DNA of 64,000 nucleotides from Streptomyces eurythermus (GTDB taxonomy: Bacteria > Actinomycetota > Actinomycetes > Streptomycetales > Streptomycetaceae), in assembly GCF_014649115.1 (NCBI RefSeq), contig NZ_BMSK01000001.1, positions 62,001 to 126,000 on the forward strand. The letters are read 5' to 3'. The notes beneath the pieces were generated by a model. The model had not been told where the DNA came from. It did no database searches and saw only the letters and a list, made by a program, of their open reading frames with translations. Position 1 is the first letter of the stretch. Each line of letters starts with the position of its first letter. Positions 62,652 through 64,000 of the stretch are shown here, in pieces. Position numbers and translations under genes: made by a program.

Positions 62652-63551
62652 GTGATCGAGGCTCGTCATCTCCGCGTCCTGCGCGCCGTCGCCACCACCG
62701 GCTCCTTCTCGGCGGCCGGGCGCGAACTGGGCTGCACCCAGCCCGCCGTCAGCCAGCAGATGAAGGCCCTGGAGGCATCGGTCGGCACCCCGCTGCTGGT
62801 CCGCAACGGACGCGAGATGCGCCTCACCCAGGCCGGCGAGGCCCTCGTCCGGCACGCCTCCGGCATCCTCGCCGGGCTCACCGCGGCCGAGGAGGAGGTC
62901 GCCGCCATCGCCGGCCTGCGCGCGGGCCGGGTCCGGCTGGTCTCCTTCCCCAGCGGCAGCTCCACGCTGGTCCCGACGGCCCTGGCCGCCCTGCGCGCCG
63001 CCCACCCCGGCACCCGGGTCTCACTGGAGGAGGCCGAGCCCCCGAAGTCCGTGACCCTGCTGCGGGAGGGCGACTGCGACCTCGCCCTGGCCTTCCGTTA
63101 CGAGGGCGCCGCGGTCGCCGAGGACTGGGACGACCTCGTGGTACGCCCCCTGCTGACGGACCGCCTGGTCGCCCTGGTGCCCGAACGGCACCGGCTCGCG
63201 CGCGCGGAGAGCGTCGCCATCGGCGAGCTGGCCCAGGAACCGTGGATCGCGGGCTGCCCGCGCTGCCGCGGCCAGCTGGTCGAGGTGTGCGAGGGGGCCG
63301 GGTTCACCCCGCGCATCGACTTCGCCACCGACGACTATCCCGCCGTGGTCGGGCTGGTCGGCGCGGGTCTCGGGGTCGCCGTGCTGCCCCGGCTGGCCGT
63401 GGAGTCGGTACGGCCGCGAGGCGTGCGCGCGGTACGGCTGGAACCGGCGGTACGACGCGAGATCGTCGCCCTGACCCTGCCCGACCTGGCCCAGGTGCCG
63501 GCGGTGGCGGCGACGCTGGAGCAACTGGCCCGGGCGGCCGGGCGGATGTAG
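62652..63551 (+). CDS. LysR family transcriptional regulator
   Basis: A 299-residue regulator. HTH at residues 1-60 (IEARHLRVLRAVATTGSFSA; GRELGCTQPAVSQQMKALEA) and a substrate domain from about 90 (RVRLVSFPSGSSTLVPTALA; EGDCDLALAFRYEGAAVAED; PWIAGCPRCRGQLVEVCEGA). GTG start with a -10 box 6 nt upstream. Divergent from the MOSC gene, which is the likely target. Ligand unknown; a CPRC pair in the ligand domain could sense redox or metal. Confidence 0.93.
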   Translation: MIEARHLRVLRAVATTGSFSAAGRELGCTQPAVSQQMKALEASVGTPLLVRNGREMRLTQAGEALVRHASGILAGLTAAEEEVAAIAGLRAGRVRLVSFPSGSSTLVPTALAALRAAHPGTRVSLEEAEPPKSVTLLREGDCDLALAFRYEGAAVAEDWDDLVVRPLLTDRLVALVPERHRLARAESVAIGELAQEPWIAGCPRCRGQLVEVCEGAGFTPRIDFATDDYPAVVGLVGAGLGVAVLPRLAVESVRPRGVRAVRLEPAVRREIVALTLPDLAQVPAVAATLEQLARAAGRM

Positions 63552-63577
63552 CGGCCGGGCGCGTACGGCGGCCGGGG

Positions 63578-63689
63578 CGCGCGGACGGGGCACGGTGCCG
63601 TCGACACGGGCGCGCGGAGGGGCCACGGGACGGTCGACACGGGCGCGCGCGCGTGGACGGGCACGGCGCGCCGTCGGCGCGGGCGCGCG
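63578..63689. repeat. Imperfect GC-rich tandem repeats before the whiD-like gene
   Basis: Three copies of GTCGACACGGGCGCGCG (63600-63616, 63633-63649) or a GTCGGCGCGGGCGCGCG variant (63673-63689), each inside a unit of about 33-40 bp with ACGGGCACGG. They lie between LysR and the 3' end of the whiD-like gene. No coding content recognised. Could be a recombination-prone spacer or terminator-like structure. Confidence 0.55.
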
Positions 63690-63748
63690 ACCCTGCGCGG
63701 GACGGGGGACGCACCCGGTCGGCGAACCCGGCCTAAAGAAACGTTCCT

Positions 63749-64000
63749 TCAGTGATCCTGAGCGGTGTCCCCGCTGGTGGTGGAGGCGGTCACCAGCCGG
63801 TTGCGCGCCCGCCCCATCAACTCCTCGCGCTCGTCCTCGGTCAGGCCGCCCCAGACGCCGTACGGCTCGCGCACCGCCAGCGCGTGCGCCGCGCACTCCG
63901 CGCGGACCGGGCACCTCATGCAGACCTCTTTGGCCGAGTTCTCGCGAGCGCTCCGAGCCGCCCCGCGCTCGCCCTCCGGGTGGAAGAAGAGCGAGCTGTC
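63749..64000 (-). CDS. whiD: WhiB family iron-sulfur regulator (whiD-like), N-terminus cut by window edge
   Basis: The last 83 residues of a WhiB-type protein: FFHPEGERGAARSARENSAK, VCMRCPVRAECAAHALAVRE (the later three cluster Cys), then EPYGVWGGLTEDEREELMGR, the G-V/I-W-G-G turn of the family. The first Cys would lie outside the window. Sequence and its neighbourhood near groES-groEL1 match Streptomyces WhiD, needed for late sporulation; this naming is from memory. The 5' end is beyond the window. Confidence 0.9.
   Translation of the reverse strand, partial: DSSLFFHPEGERGAARSARENSAKEVCMRCPVRAECAAHALAVREPYGVWGGLTEDEREELMGRARNRLVTASTTSGDTAQDH

Overview
The window is high-GC actinobacterial chromosome, almost certainly Streptomyces. 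The evidence is the very GC-rich third codon positions, frequent GTG starts, promoters with TAgxxT-type -10 boxes and little else, and the gene order: S10-spc-alpha ribosomal superoperon, truA, rplM-rpsI, glmM, coaA, glmS, acpS, nnr, alr, the tsa genes, groES-groEL1, and a WhiB-family gene that reads like whiD at the right edge. From memory this is the same order as the S. coelicolor core; no database was consulted.

Layout. 1-2117 (minus): a marR-MFS efflux-DUF1330 operon, whose transporter carries a rare TTA codon. 2303-8701: accessory block of a small helical protein, a large DUF6571-like helical protein with a degenerate WXG-type hairpin, membrane-anchored proteins of unknown role, and decayed gene fragments, one of them a deleted copy of a neighbouring gene. 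8702-25473: the rpsJ-to-rplQ superoperon with secY, adk, map, infA, rpmJ and rpoA embedded, ending in a textbook terminator. 25505-26368: truA. 26553-33249: five tightly coupled genes (cellulose-synthase-like GT2, GH26-like lipoprotein, GT39-like membrane transferase with a Tyr/Gln-rich repeat tail, UDP-sugar dehydrogenase, DPM1-like GT2) that together look like an exopolysaccharide or cell-envelope glycan system inserted between truA and rplM. 34245-35541: rplM-rpsI with its own promoter and terminator. 35669-50507: housekeeping and cell-wall precursor genes (glmM, DUF389, coaA, glmS, an SDR, acpS, nnr, alr, hydrolase, tsaE, an LDT-like protein without catalytic Cys, tsaB, rimI, tsaD, small protein). 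50560-51904: a candidate independent small RNA with promoter and terminator, then a LacI regulator preceded by two operator-like palindromes. 51978-57885: LCP protein, a DGPF/YCII protein with an ECF42-type sigma factor, a THUMP-like methyltransferase, and two tandem NodB-type deacetylase lipoproteins. 57968-60246: groES-groEL1 with two CIRCE elements. 60258-64000: cyclase-like protein, SDR, MOSC protein, LysR regulator, and the truncated whiD-like gene.

How the parts fit. Most of the window is translation machinery plus supply of envelope precursors (GlcN-1-P, D-Ala, CoA/ACP). Many genes between 39 and 63 kb lack a Shine-Dalgarno sequence but have a -10 hexamer 6-8 nt before the start codon, which suggests leaderless mRNAs. 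The observations most worth following are the glycan locus at 26.5-33.2 kb, the candidate sRNA at 50.6 kb, the LacI operator pair, the LDT-like protein lacking its Cys, and the paired deacetylases in which the second copy has lost metal/catalytic motifs. No rRNA, tRNA, CRISPR array, prophage or insertion sequence was recognised.
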